Assembly: GCF_014649495.1 (NCBI RefSeq)
Contig: NZ_BMTD01000002.1
Location: 372,001-436,000, forward strand
DNA length: 64,000 nucleotides
Direction of reading: 5' to 3'
From: Streptomyces filipinensis
GTDB lineage: Bacteria; Actinomycetota; Actinomycetes; Streptomycetales; Streptomycetaceae
The notes under the pieces are model-generated. The model saw only the letters and a list, made by a program, of their open reading frames with translations, searched no databases and was not told where the DNA came from. The position numbers and the translations under genes were made by a program. This document shows, in pieces, positions 16,027-24,524 of the stretch (position 1 is its first letter; every line of letters starts with the position of its first letter).

Positions 16027-16545
16027 TCAGGCCTCCTCGAAGTAGGCGTCGAGCACCGCGTCCAGCTGCTCGTCCCACTCCTGGAAGCGCGCCCTGGCCG
16101 CCGCCTCGATCTCGATCGGGTACCAGCGGCGGTCAGGGGTGTGCACGGTGATCGTGAAACGCTTGCCGAAGCGGGGCGACTCCGTCTCGACCGCGGCGAT
16201 CTCGTCCCAGCGGAACTCGCAGGACTCCTCGTCCAGGCTGAGGCGGACGCCCTTGCGGTCGGCCACGATCTTCGCGCGGCGGTCGGCCGCCTCGAAGACG
16301 GGGCCGCCGGCCGGGCCTTCCTCGTCCACGGACTCCGTGACGTCCTCGGCCGCCGCGGGTGTCTCGGACACCTTCGCGTCCTCGGGCCCCACCGCGTCCT
16401 GAGGCTCCGGCTCGCCGGAGACGGCCTTGGCCGGGGCCGTGATGCCGGGGATGAACGCCGGGTCGAAACCGGCGCCCGTCACGGGCTCGGCCTTCAACGG
16501 CTCGGCCTTGGACGGCTTGCTGCTCGCTCCTATGCGCTGCTCCAC
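16027..16545 (-). CDS. Acidic hypothetical protein
   Basis: A 172-residue cytoplasmic protein from a GTG at 16545 (VEQRIGASSKPSKAEP); the frame is open to a GTG at 16611, but neither start has a good ribosome site. Residues 1-90 are low-complexity, rich in Glu, Pro and Ala, and probably disordered. Residues 95-172 form a small conserved domain: FEAADRRAKIVADRKGVRLS, CEFRWDEIAAVETESPRFG, ITVHTPDRRWYPIEIEA and a final acidic helix. The pattern resembles a PH-like fold seen in several Streptomyces hypothetical proteins. It converges on the carboxypeptidase gene and lies 73 bp downstream of the GntP permease. Function unknown. Confidence 0.65.
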   Translation of the reverse strand: MEQRIGASSKPSKAEPLKAEPVTGAGFDPAFIPGITAPAKAVSGEPEPQDAVGPEDAKVSETPAAAEDVTESVDEEGPAGGPVFEAADRRAKIVADRKGVRLSLDEESCEFRWDEIAAVETESPRFGKRFTITVHTPDRRWYPIEIEAAARARFQEWDEQLDAVLDAYFEEA

Positions 16546-16618
16546 GGCGGCAGTATGGACGACTTCCCTGTGCCGGAACCAGTCAGCCCGCTCATCCCCG
16601 GCTTCACTCACGTCACGT

Positions 16619-18097
16619 TCACACGAACACGCTCACCACCGCGGCCGCCCCGAACCCCGCCACCGACAGCACCGATTCCAGGACCGTCCACGTCCGCAGC
16701 GTGTCCCGTTCGGTGATGCCGAAGTACTTGGCCACCATCCAGAACCCACCGTCGTTGACGTGCGAGGCGAAGATGGAGCCGGCCGAGACGGCCATGATGA
16801 CGAGGGCGACGAAGGCCTGGGAGTGGTGGCCCTCCGTCAGGAGGGGTGCCACGATGCCGGCCGTGGTCACGATCGCGACCGTCGCCGAGCCCTGGGCCAC
16901 CCGCAGGACCAGGGAGATCAGGTACGCCAGCACGATCACCGGCAGGCCCACGCCGTGGAAGGTGTCGGAGAGCGCCTGGGCGACCCCGCTCGCCTTCAGT
17001 ACGGCGCCGAAGACCCCGCCCGCGCCGACCACCAGCAGGATGTTGCCGACCGGCTTCAGGGACGCGGTCGACACCGCCTCCAGGGACTTGCGTGACCAGC
17101 CGCGCCGGATGCCGAGCAGGTGGTAGGCGAGCAGCAGGGCGAGGGTCAGGGCCACGAAGGGGTGACCGAAGAACTCCAGCACCGAGCGGCCCGGGGAGGG
17201 ATCCAGCGCGATCGAGGAGAAGGTGGCCGCGAGGATCAGGATCAGCGGCGTACCGATGACGGCGAGGACCGTGCCGAGCGGCACCGGCCTCTCCAGCGGC
17301 TGCGCGCCCTGGGCGCGCTGCTCGGCGACGACGGCCCGCCTGGCCTCCTCCGCGGCCTCGACCATGTCCTGCGGTACGGCGACGAAGACGCGCTCGCCGA
17401 TCCAGGCGGAGTACGCCCAGGCGGCCAGGACGGCCGGGACGCCGCAGACGACGCCCATGAGGACGACCCAGCCGAGCTGGACGTGCAGCAGTCCCGCGGC
17501 GGCGACCGGGCCGGGGTGCGGCGGCAGGAAGGCATGGGTCATGGAGAGGCCCGCGAGGAGGGGCAGGCAGTAGAGCAGGATCGACCTGCCGCCGCGCCTG
17601 GCGGCCGCGTACACGAGCGGTGCGAGGACGAAGATGCCGACGTCGAAGAAGACCGGGATGCCGAAGATCAGGCCGGTCAGGCCCAGGGCGAGCGGGGCGC
17701 GCCGCTCGCCGAAGCGGCCCAGCAGGCGGGAGACCAGCACCTCGGCGCCGCCGCTGACTTCGAGGATCGCGCCGAGCATGGTGCCGAGGCCGATGATGAT
17801 CGCTACGTGGCCGAGGATGCCGCCCATGCCGGACTCGATGGTGGAGACGGCGTCGGAGCGCTGGACGGTGCCGAAGAGTTCGGTGACGGAGAGGCCGGCC
17901 AGCAGGCCCACGGCGACGGAGACGGCGAGCAGGGCCACGAAGGGCTGCAGTCGCACCTTGATGATCAGGAAGAGGAGCAGTGCTATGCCGAGGGCGGCGA
18001 CCGTGAGGAGGCCGGGGGTGCCGTCGAGGAGGAGGAGCAGGCCTCCGGTGTGGGGTGGGGTCGCGGGGGCGGACACGGCAAGGGCGAAACGCGACAT
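16619..18097 (-). CDS. GntP-family permease, possible D-serine/D-amino acid transporter
   Basis: A 492-residue membrane transporter with about 12-14 hydrophobic helices and the GntP-type segments GLGTMLGAILEVSGGAEVLV, LPPHPGPVAAAG and SAGSIFASHVNDGGFWMVAK. GntP proteins carry gluconate or related sugar acids, but the family includes DsdX, the D-serine permease. Here it is downstream of a kinase, an IclR regulator and RidA, and divergent from D-amino acid deaminase and N-acyl-D-amino acid deacylase genes, which favours a D-amino acid or hydroxy-acid substrate. The substrate is inferred from context; gluconate or ketogluconate remains possible because of the KDG-type kinase. Confidence 0.85.
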   Translation of the reverse strand: MSRFALAVSAPATPPHTGGLLLLLDGTPGLLTVAALGIALLLFLIIKVRLQPFVALLAVSVAVGLLAGLSVTELFGTVQRSDAVSTIESGMGGILGHVAIIIGLGTMLGAILEVSGGAEVLVSRLLGRFGERRAPLALGLTGLIFGIPVFFDVGIFVLAPLVYAAARRGGRSILLYCLPLLAGLSMTHAFLPPHPGPVAAAGLLHVQLGWVVLMGVVCGVPAVLAAWAYSAWIGERVFVAVPQDMVEAAEEARRAVVAEQRAQGAQPLERPVPLGTVLAVIGTPLILILAATFSSIALDPSPGRSVLEFFGHPFVALTLALLLAYHLLGIRRGWSRKSLEAVSTASLKPVGNILLVVGAGGVFGAVLKASGVAQALSDTFHGVGLPVIVLAYLISLVLRVAQGSATVAIVTTAGIVAPLLTEGHHSQAFVALVIMAVSAGSIFASHVNDGGFWMVAKYFGITERDTLRTWTVLESVLSVAGFGAAAVVSVFV

Positions 18098-18204
18098 ACG
18101 GGGGTCCTCTGCGTAAGAACATGGTGCTTTCGGGCAGGGGGGATCGCGGCACGGCGCCGGAGGGCGCCGTGCCGTGTGCGGCGGGTCGGGGACGTGTCAG
18201 GAGG

Positions 18205-18615
18205 TCAGCCGAGTACGGCGAGCGCGTCGATCTCGATGAGGAGGCCGGCCGGGAGGCCGACGTAGACCGTGGTCCGGGCGGCGGGCGGCTGGGTGAGGCC
18301 CTGCTCCGCGAAGTAGGTGTCGTAGATGTCGTTCATCTCGGCGAAGTGGTCCACGTCCGTCAGATAGACGCGGATCATCATCGCGTCGTCCCAGCTCGCG
18401 CCGCCCTCTTCGAGGATCGACTGGACGTTGGCGAGGGTCTGCAGGGTCTGTTCGCGCAGGGTGGGGCCGGCCGGCGTCGGGAGCTTGCCGTCCTCGGCGG
18501 GCAGGAAGCCGACCTGGCCGGCGACCTGGAGGATGTTGCCCTTCCTCACGCCGTGCGAGAACTTCGCGGGCGGGGTGGTGTGGGTCTTCGGGGTGAGGGC
18601 GGTCTTCTCGGTCAT
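18205..18615 (-). CDS. RidA-family imine deaminase
   Basis: A 136-residue RidA/YjgF protein. Key features are VAGQVGFLPAEDGKL, TLANVQSILEEGGASWDDAM, RVYLTDVDHFAEMN and the C-terminal PPAARTTVYVGLP with the conserved Arg that binds the substrate carboxylate, then EIDALAVL. RidA hydrolyses the reactive enamine/imine intermediates (for example 2-aminoacrylate) made by PLP-dependent serine/threonine dehydratases. That fits a pathway with the divergently encoded DSD1-type deaminase. It lies 16 bp below the IclR gene and 107 bp above the permease on the same strand, in one probable transcript. It should be cytosolic and trimeric. Confidence 0.92.
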   Translation of the reverse strand: MTEKTALTPKTHTTPPAKFSHGVRKGNILQVAGQVGFLPAEDGKLPTPAGPTLREQTLQTLANVQSILEEGGASWDDAMMIRVYLTDVDHFAEMNDIYDTYFAEQGLTQPPAARTTVYVGLPAGLLIEIDALAVLG

Positions 18616-18631
18616 ACGGCGTCCTTGTCTG

Positions 18632-19405
18632 TCATGCGCGGTCCTTCGTGGGGTCCGTCACCGGCGTCCTTCCGGAGTACTCGCCGCTGATCGCGTCCGC
18701 GGTACGGCGGACCTGCGGGAGCAGGGTGAGGAGTTCCTCGGCGGTGACGACGACGTTCGGCGCGGACACCGACATCGCGGCGACCACCCGGCCGTCGGCG
18801 CCGCGGATGGGGGCGGCGACGCAGTTGATGGACTCCTCGTGGCCGCCGAGGTCGGTGGCCCAGCCCTGTTCGCGCACCGTGGCGAGCTCCTCGCGGAACG
18901 CCTCGGCGTTCGGGGTCGAACGGGGCGTGTACAGGGGGTAGTCGAGCTTGTCCGTGAGGGCGCGGCGCTCGGGTTCGGGGAGGTCGGCGAGGAGGAGTTT
19001 CGCGACGGCCGCGACCGTGATGGCGACGGGCTTGCCGATCCGCGAGTACATGCGGACGGGGTAGCGGCTCTCCACCTTGTCGATGTAGAGCACCTCGCCC
19101 TCCTCGTACACGGCGAGGTGCACGGTGTGGCCGCAGGCCTCGTTGAGCCGTGCGAGGTGGGGGTGGGCGATCTCGCGGATGTCGAGGTTCTCCATCGCCT
19201 CCTGGGCGAGGGCGAAGAGACGGGCGCCGAGGCGGTAGCGCTGGTCGGACTGACGGTAGACCAGGCCGTGTTCGTGCAGGGTGCGCAGGAGCCGCAGCGC
19301 CGTTGACTTGTGGACGCCGAGGCGGTCGGCGACCTGGCCGAGGTCGGCGGGGCCCTCCGCGAGCAGGGGCAGGATGCTCAGCGCGCGGTCGACGGTCTGG
19401 CTCAT
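18632..19405 (-). CDS. IclR-family transcriptional regulator
   Basis: A 257-residue regulator. Residues 1-70 are the winged HTH (TVDRALSILPLLAEGPADLG, VADRLGVHKSTALRLLRTLH), and residues 80-245 the IclR ligand-binding domain (VHLAVYEEGEVLYIDKVES, GHEESINCVAAPIRG, VAAMSVSAPNVVVTAEEL). The ATG at 19405 overlaps the kinase stop by ATGA, so the two are coupled. A much larger open frame continues upstream to 23293 but is antisense to other genes. It is the obvious candidate for binding the palindromes in the divergent promoter at 20588-20614. The ligand may be a D-amino acid or a keto acid. Confidence 0.92.
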   Translation of the reverse strand: MSQTVDRALSILPLLAEGPADLGQVADRLGVHKSTALRLLRTLHEHGLVYRQSDQRYRLGARLFALAQEAMENLDIREIAHPHLARLNEACGHTVHLAVYEEGEVLYIDKVESRYPVRMYSRIGKPVAITVAAVAKLLLADLPEPERRALTDKLDYPLYTPRSTPNAEAFREELATVREQGWATDLGGHEESINCVAAPIRGADGRVVAAMSVSAPNVVVTAEELLTLLPQVRRTADAISGEYSGRTPVTDPTKDRA

Positions 19406-20466
19406 GGGGTGTTCGCCTCCTCGTTGGCCCGCTCGGCCTGCGTCCAGCCGGGGGCGAGTCGAAGTCTCCCCCATGCGCCGTGGTCCAGGGCCGACAGGCG
19501 GTCGGCGTGGTCCCGGGCGGGCGGGGTGGCCAGGTCGCCGGGGGTGGTGAGGGCCGCCGCGGCGAAGAGATGGCCGTACCTGAGCCGGGTCCCGAGGGGC
19601 AGGCCGCGCAGGGTGCCGGAGAGGAAGCCCGCGGCGAAGGCGTCTCCGGCGCCGGTGGTGGCCACGACGTCCACGTGCGGGGCCGGTTCGAAGGTGACCG
19701 CGGGAGACCGGCGGAGCGGGCGCGCGCCGTCCGTCTCCGGCCCGGTGGTGTGGCGTTCGAACGCCGTCGCTCCTCTGCCGCCCTGCTTCACCACCAGTAC
19801 CCCCGGCTCCGGCAGTGCCCTTCCGATCGCCTCGGGGCCACCCGTGATGCCCCATGCCTCCTCCGCCTCGTCCTCGCCGACGAAGACGAGGTCCGCCCGG
19901 CGGGCCAGGTCCAGCAGGACCAGGGGACCCTCGGCGGTTCGCCACAGGGCGGGGCGGTGGTTGACGTCGAAGGAGAGGACAGGGCGCCCGGGGCGGGGGG
20001 CCGTGAGGGTGTGCAGCAGGGTGCGGCAGGCCTCGGACAGTGCCGCCGTGATGCCGGACAGGTGCAGGATCCGGCCCGCCCGCACCGCCGCCCGGTCCAC
20101 GTTCGCCACGGACATCGCCGACGCCGCCGAACCCGCCCGGTAGTACGCGACCTCGTGCGCGCCCGTGCCCCGGTCTCCGGCCGTGCGGAAGTAGACGCCG
20201 GTCGGGCGGGCCGCATCCCGGTGCACGAAGGAGACGTCGACGCCGTACCCGGCGATCCGCTCCACCAGGTGGTCGCCGAAGCCGTCCGCGCCGACCCGGC
20301 CGACCCAGCGGGCGCTGTGGCCGGCGGCGGCCAGCACACAGGCCACGTTGGACTCGGCGCCGCCGATCGCGCGGTCGAAGGAGGGCACGTCCGCGAGGCG
20401 GCCCGGCCGGCTGGGCAGGAAGGTGACCATGGACTCGCCGAGCGCCACGACGTCCACGTTGTCCAC
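19402..20466 (-). CDS. PfkB-family sugar/keto-acid kinase (KdgK-like)
   Basis: A 354-residue ribokinase-fold kinase. It has the N-terminal VVALGESMVTFLP, the PfkB signature 1 region (FDRAIGGAESNVACVLAAAG), a central VLSFDVNHRPALW typical of 2-keto-3-deoxygluconate kinases, VLVVKQGGRGATAF, and signature 2 TTGAGDAFAAGFLSG with the catalytic Asp. Such kinases phosphorylate KDG or similar 2-keto sugars with ATP. GTG start at 20466; the gene heads the leftward arm of the cluster, and its stop overlaps the IclR start. Its place beside D-amino acid genes is unusual, and the true substrate is not clear. Confidence 0.88.
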   Translation of the reverse strand: MDNVDVVALGESMVTFLPSRPGRLADVPSFDRAIGGAESNVACVLAAAGHSARWVGRVGADGFGDHLVERIAGYGVDVSFVHRDAARPTGVYFRTAGDRGTGAHEVAYYRAGSAASAMSVANVDRAAVRAGRILHLSGITAALSEACRTLLHTLTAPRPGRPVLSFDVNHRPALWRTAEGPLVLLDLARRADLVFVGEDEAEEAWGITGGPEAIGRALPEPGVLVVKQGGRGATAFERHTTGPETDGARPLRRSPAVTFEPAPHVDVVATTGAGDAFAAGFLSGTLRGLPLGTRLRYGHLFAAAALTTPGDLATPPARDHADRLSALDHGAWGRLRLAPGWTQAERANEEANTP

Positions 20467-20543
20467 GCGGTCGTGCGCAACGGGCGAGACGTAAGCAGCG
20501 TCGTTGATGATGACTCCTGTCCGATGGCCGGGTGACGGCTCCG

Positions 20544-20572
20544 TTGACCCGGTGTCGGCGAGATGCTAGACA
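20544..20572 (+). promoter_or_regulatory. Predicted rightward promoter of the deaminase-deacylase arm
   Basis: TTGACC (20544-20549) and TAGACA (20567-20572) are separated by 17 bp, a good vegetative-type promoter. Transcription would start near 20579, just before the palindromic operator and 54 bp before the deaminase ATG. Confidence 0.6.
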
Positions 20573-20587
20573 CCAGTTAGCACCACA

Positions 20588-20614
20588 TGCAATGGCTGTT
20601 GCAGAGAATGCAAC
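20588..20614. promoter_or_regulatory. Overlapping palindromes, probable IclR operator
   Basis: Two overlapping inverted repeats share a half-site: TGCAA-N6-TTGCA (20588-20603) and GTTGCA-N5-TGCAAC (20598-20614). The layout of three half-sites just downstream of the predicted +1 is typical of a repressor-bound operator. The divergent IclR gene is the likely cognate. No other strong palindrome exists in this 166-bp region. Confidence 0.65.
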
Positions 20615-20632
20615 GACCAGGAGAGGGGCTCC

Positions 20633-21898
20633 ATGAGCACCGAAGCGCTCGCCCGGCTGGCCGAGGAACGCGTCGACCACCGCTTCAAGGGCCTGCCGCC
20701 GGACGCCGACGGCCGCACGGTCGGCGAGCTGGCCGCCCAGCGCCGCAACCTCTTCACGGACGACTTCCCCACCCCCGTCCTCGCCCTGTCCGCCGAGCGC
20801 CTGGAGCACAACCTGGCGCTGATGGAGACGTACGCCGCCCGGCACGGCCTCGCCTTCGCCCCGCACGGCAAGACCTCCATGGCCCCGCAGCTCTTCCACC
20901 GCCAGATCGAGCACGGGGCCTGGGGGATCACCCTGGCGGTGCCCCACCAGGTGCGCGTCGCCCGGGCGTTCGGCATCCAGCGGGTCTTTCTCGCCAACGA
21001 GCTGATCGACACCGCCGCGCTCCGCTGGATCGCGGGCGAGCTGGCCGCCGACCCCGGTTTCCGGTTCGTCTGCTACGTCGACTCCGTGCGCGGTGTCGAG
21101 CTGATGGACTCCGCGCTCAAGGGCTCGGCCCGGCCCCTGGACGTCGTCGTCGAGCTCGGCGCGGGCGAGGGCGCCCGCACCGGTGTGCGCACCGAGTCCG
21201 AGGCCCTGGCCGTCGCCGGGGCCGTGTCGGACACCGGGACGCTGCGGCTCGTCGGCGTCGCGGGGTACGAGGGCGAGGTGCCGCGGGCGGATCCGGCGCG
21301 GGTGCGGTCGTATCTGCGGCGGCTGGTGGCACTCGCCGTCGAACTGGACGAGGGCGGCCGGTTCGGGGAGGCCGAGGAGGTCATCGTCAGCGCGGGCGGC
21401 AGCGCCTGGTTCGACGCGGTGGCCGAGGTGTTCGAGGAGATCCCCGGCCTCTCCCTGCCCGTGCTGAAGCTGCTGCGCTCGGGGGCGTACGTCTCGCACG
21501 ACGACGGGCACTACCGCAGGCTCACCCCCTTCAGCCGGGTCCCCGAGGAGGGCGCCCTGGAGCCCGCCTTCCGGCTGTGGGCGCAGGTCGTCTCCCGGCC
21601 CACCCCCGAGCAGGCCTTCGTCAACGCCGGCAAGCGCGACGCCGCCTACGACCTGGACCTGCCCACCGCCCAGGTGGTACGCCGGAACGGTGTCGAGCGC
21701 GCGGCCACCGGCGTCACCGTGACCGGCCTGTCCGACCAGCACGCGTGGCTGCGCACGGAACCGGGCGCGGACGTCGAGGTCGGCGACTGGATCGGCCTCG
21801 GTCTGTCCCACCCGTGCACGTCCTTCGACAAGTGGCAGCTGATCCCGGTGGCCGAGGCGGACGGGACGGTCGTCGACTACATCCGTACGTTCTTCTAG
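20633..21898 (+). CDS. DSD1-type PLP enzyme: D-amino acid deaminase / D-threonine aldolase family
   Basis: A 421-residue fold-type III (alanine racemase-like) enzyme. Lys80 in FAPHGKTSMAPQLF is the PLP Schiff-base lysine. The C-terminal beta domain carries the zinc pair His393 and Cys395 (SHPCTSFDKW), as in eukaryotic D-serine dehydratase DSD1, supporting zinc-dependent deamination of a D-hydroxy amino acid to a keto acid plus ammonia. Start ATG 20633 follows AGGAGAGG. It is 24 bp upstream of the deacylase gene, and together they would convert N-acyl-D-amino acids to keto acids, with RidA clearing the enamine. A D-threonine aldolase activity cannot be excluded. Confidence 0.85.
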   Translation: MSTEALARLAEERVDHRFKGLPPDADGRTVGELAAQRRNLFTDDFPTPVLALSAERLEHNLALMETYAARHGLAFAPHGKTSMAPQLFHRQIEHGAWGITLAVPHQVRVARAFGIQRVFLANELIDTAALRWIAGELAADPGFRFVCYVDSVRGVELMDSALKGSARPLDVVVELGAGEGARTGVRTESEALAVAGAVSDTGTLRLVGVAGYEGEVPRADPARVRSYLRRLVALAVELDEGGRFGEAEEVIVSAGGSAWFDAVAEVFEEIPGLSLPVLKLLRSGAYVSHDDGHYRRLTPFSRVPEEGALEPAFRLWAQVVSRPTPEQAFVNAGKRDAAYDLDLPTAQVVRRNGVERAATGVTVTGLSDQHAWLRTEPGADVEVGDWIGLGLSHPCTSFDKWQLIPVAEADGTVVDYIRTFF

Positions 21899-21922
21899 GC
21901 GCCGCTGAAGGGGAGGCGGGAC

Positions 21923-23533
21923 ATGGAGGACCTGGTCATCCGGGACGCCGACGTCGCCGACGGCAGCGGCGAGGCGTCGTACCGGGCCGACGTGGTGATC
22001 GACGGCGGCCGGATCGTCTCGATCGTGAAGGAGGCCGCCGCGGCCGGCTGCCAGCGCCCGCGCGCCATGCGGGAGCTGGACGCGGAGGGCCTGGTCCTCT
22101 CCCCCGGCTTCATCGACATGCACGCCCACTCCGACCTCGCCCTGCTCCGGGACCCCGATCACAGCGCGAAGGCGGCGCAGGGCGTGACGCTGGAGGTCAT
22201 CGGCCAGGACGGGCTGTCGTACGCGCCGGTGGACGACCGCACCCTGGAGGAGGTGCGCCGGGCGATCACCGGGTGGAACGGGTACGGCGACGACCTCGAC
22301 CTCGACTGGCGGTCGGTGGGCGAGTACCTGGACCGGCTGGATCGCGGGATCGCCGTGAACGCGGCCTATCTCGTCCCCCAGGGCACGGTCCGCGCCCTCG
22401 TCGTCGGCTGGGAGGACCGCGCGGCCACCCCGCAAGAGCTCGGCCGGATGCGGCGGTTGGTCGCGGAGGGGCTGGAGCAGGGCGCGGTCGGACTGTCGTC
22501 GGGGCTCACGTACACGCCCGGCATGTACGCCCCGGACGCCGAACTGACCGAACTGTGCCGGGTGGTGGCGTCCTACGGCGGCTACTACTGCCCGCACCAC
22601 CGCTCCTACGGCGCCGGCGCCCTGGAGGCGTACGCCGCGATGGTCGCCCTCACCCGCGAGGCCGGCTGTCCGCTCCACCTGGCCCACGCGACGATGAACT
22701 TCGGGGTGAACGAAGGACGGGCCCCAAAGCTGCTGGCCCTGCTCGACGCCGCCCTGGACGCAGGCGCGGACATCACGCTGGACAGCTATCCCTACACCCC
22801 CGGCTGCACCACCCTGGCCGCGCTGCTGCCGAGCTGGGCGAGCGAGGGCGGCCCGGAGGCGGTCCTGGCCCGGCTCGGCGACCCGGCGACGGCCGAGCGG
22901 ATCCGGCACGACCTGGAGGTGACCGGCTCGGACGGCTGCCACGGCGTGCCCGTGGACTGGGGGACGATCGAGGTCTCCGGCGTCACCACCCCCGGGCTCG
23001 GCGACCTGGTGGGCCGCACCGTCCGGCAGGCGGCCGGCGCGCGCGGCGAGGCCCCCTGGGACACCGCCCGGCGGCTGCTGGTCGAGGACCGGCTGGGTAC
23101 GACGGTCCTCCAGCACGTCGGCCACGAGGACAACGTCCGCGCGATCATGCGGCACCGCACGCACACGGGCGGCTCCGACGGCATCCTGCGGGGCGACAAG
23201 CCGCACCCACGCGCCTACGGCACCTTCCCGCGCTATCTCGGCCACTACGTGCGCGAGTCGGGGATCCTCTCGCTGGAGGAGTGCGTCGCCCACCTCACGT
23301 CCCGGCCCGCGGCCCGGCTGCGACTGCCGGACCGCGGGCTGGTACGCGAGGGGTACCGGGCCGACCTGGTGCTGTTCGACCCCCGGTCGGTGGCGTCCGG
23401 CGCGACCTTCACCGAGCCGCGGACGCTTCCCACGGGGATCCCGTACGTCCTGGTCGACGGCCGGTTCGTCATCGAGGACGGGAAGCGGACGGACGTGCTC
23501 GCGGGCCGGTCCGTCCGCCGTACCCCGGTGTGA
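21923..23533 (+). CDS. N-acyl-D-amino acid deacylase (amidohydrolase)
   Basis: A 536-residue amidohydrolase-superfamily enzyme, cytosolic. The metal site includes the HxH motif in GFIDMHAHSDLALL, later PHHRSYG and HLAHATMN, DSYPYTPGCTTLAALLP and the catalytic Asp in HTGGSDGILRGDKPHPRAYG. These match D-aminoacylases, which free D-amino acids from N-acyl forms. In characterised D-aminoacylases a Cys bridging ligand sits in GNCG; here the matching place reads VIGQDGLSY, so the metal centre may differ. GGGGAGGCGGGAC precedes the ATG. It is paired with the upstream PLP deaminase and under the same probable promoter. Confidence 0.87.
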   Translation: MEDLVIRDADVADGSGEASYRADVVIDGGRIVSIVKEAAAAGCQRPRAMRELDAEGLVLSPGFIDMHAHSDLALLRDPDHSAKAAQGVTLEVIGQDGLSYAPVDDRTLEEVRRAITGWNGYGDDLDLDWRSVGEYLDRLDRGIAVNAAYLVPQGTVRALVVGWEDRAATPQELGRMRRLVAEGLEQGAVGLSSGLTYTPGMYAPDAELTELCRVVASYGGYYCPHHRSYGAGALEAYAAMVALTREAGCPLHLAHATMNFGVNEGRAPKLLALLDAALDAGADITLDSYPYTPGCTTLAALLPSWASEGGPEAVLARLGDPATAERIRHDLEVTGSDGCHGVPVDWGTIEVSGVTTPGLGDLVGRTVRQAAGARGEAPWDTARRLLVEDRLGTTVLQHVGHEDNVRAIMRHRTHTGGSDGILRGDKPHPRAYGTFPRYLGHYVRESGILSLEECVAHLTSRPAARLRLPDRGLVREGYRADLVLFDPRSVASGATFTEPRTLPTGIPYVLVDGRFVIEDGKRTDVLAGRSVRRTPV

Positions 23534-23536
23534 CGC

Positions 23537-24370
23537 CTACGGCTTGGGCAGGGTGCAGCCGGACGCGCCGAGGTCGAGCTTGTTGCCGGTGGTGAAGCAG
23601 GCCGGGATGTTGTACGTCTCCTCGGCGTAGTTGATGCCCTTGCGGACGGTGACGTTGCCGCTCTCGTCGACTTCGCAGGGGTTGTTCTCGGTGCAGCGCT
23701 CACCGTCCTCGTTGCCGGTGTTGTTCACCGCCACGACCTTGCCGGTGGCCGTGTCGATCACCGGGGAGCCCGAGGTGCCGCCGATGGTGTTGCAGGAGGA
23801 GGTGTAGCGCAGGGAGTCCTTCCAGGTCCAGTCACCCTCCTTCAGCCGGTACACGAACCCGTCGACGTTGCAGCTGTAGGTGCGCTTCCAGTAGCCGGAG
23901 ACGACCTTGATGGCGGTGCCGGCGGTCGGGTGCGTGTCCTGGACGGTGAGCGGGGAGATCCCGTAGGAGCTCTTGATCGCCGCGTACGTGGTGGTGGTGC
24001 GGTAGATCGTGACGTCCGTGTCCGTCATGGTCGAGTAGACGACCTGGTTGGCACGCAGGGTCGCGACCTTGCTGCCGCTGGCGTTGAGCAGGCCGAAGCT
24101 ACGGCTGGAGGACTGGCCGGTGATGACCTCGCCGGGCTCGGGGAAGCCCGTCTCCAGGCAGTGGCCGTTGGTCAGCACGAGCGCCGGGTCGGTGTCCGCG
24201 GAGTTGGGGAAGCGGATGACGGAACCGGAGCAGTTGCTGAGCGAGACGGTGCCGGCGAAGTTGACGGTCACCGCGGGCTTGGCGGCGGTGTGCGGCGCGG
24301 CGACCGCGGGGGCCGCGCCCAGCCCGGCTATGGCCACGGAGGAGAGTGCGGCAAGGAGAGGCTTGTTCAT
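23537..24370 (-). CDS. Secreted trypsin-like (S1) serine protease
   Basis: A 277-residue exported protease. A Sec signal peptide spans residues 1-25 (LLAALSSVAIAGLGAAPAVA/AP). The catalytic triad is His70 (LTNGHCLE), Asp119 (DTDVTIY) and Ser200 (GGTSGSPV). Extra Cys pairs (SNCSGS, GHCLE, YSCNVD, SSCNTI, RCTENNPCEV, ACFT, GCTL) suggest several disulfides. The frame extends to 24571, but the ATG at 24370 with GAGGGGAC upstream precedes the signal peptide. There is no long propeptide, so it may be made active or processed at the short N-terminus. It probably degrades extracellular protein; it converges on the deacylase gene. Confidence 0.92.
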   Translation of the reverse strand: MNKPLLAALSSVAIAGLGAAPAVAAPHTAAKPAVTVNFAGTVSLSNCSGSVIRFPNSADTDPALVLTNGHCLETGFPEPGEVITGQSSSRSFGLLNASGSKVATLRANQVVYSTMTDTDVTIYRTTTTYAAIKSSYGISPLTVQDTHPTAGTAIKVVSGYWKRTYSCNVDGFVYRLKEGDWTWKDSLRYTSSCNTIGGTSGSPVIDTATGKVVAVNNTGNEDGERCTENNPCEVDESGNVTVRKGINYAEETYNIPACFTTGNKLDLGASGCTLPKP

Positions 24371-24524
24371 GTGGGGGTCCCCTCTGACGACTTGAGCGAC
24401 CGGACATCTTCCGGCCGCCCTTGATTTGTCATGCGCATTCTCAACGCTGCGAGGGGTGGCGAACAAGGAGCAACGTCGGGTCATAGGGGTTTCCCTGTGC
24501 GGGAGGGCCGCGCCGGCCCGCCGG

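Noticed and set aside
16619-18097. Firm annotation as a gluconate permease
   Set aside because: The GntP family also transports D-serine, and the gene context favours D-amino acids; naming gluconate would overstate the evidence.
18632-23293. A 1553-codon open frame on the minus strand
   Set aside because: Only its last 258 codons are the IclR gene. The rest is antisense to the deaminase and deacylase genes and has Gly/Arg-rich shadow composition, caused by high GC.
20587-23595. A 1002-codon rightward frame across the deaminase and deacylase
   Set aside because: It is a frame-shifted shadow of two well-defined enzymes; its translation is a low-complexity Arg/Gly/Pro string without motifs.
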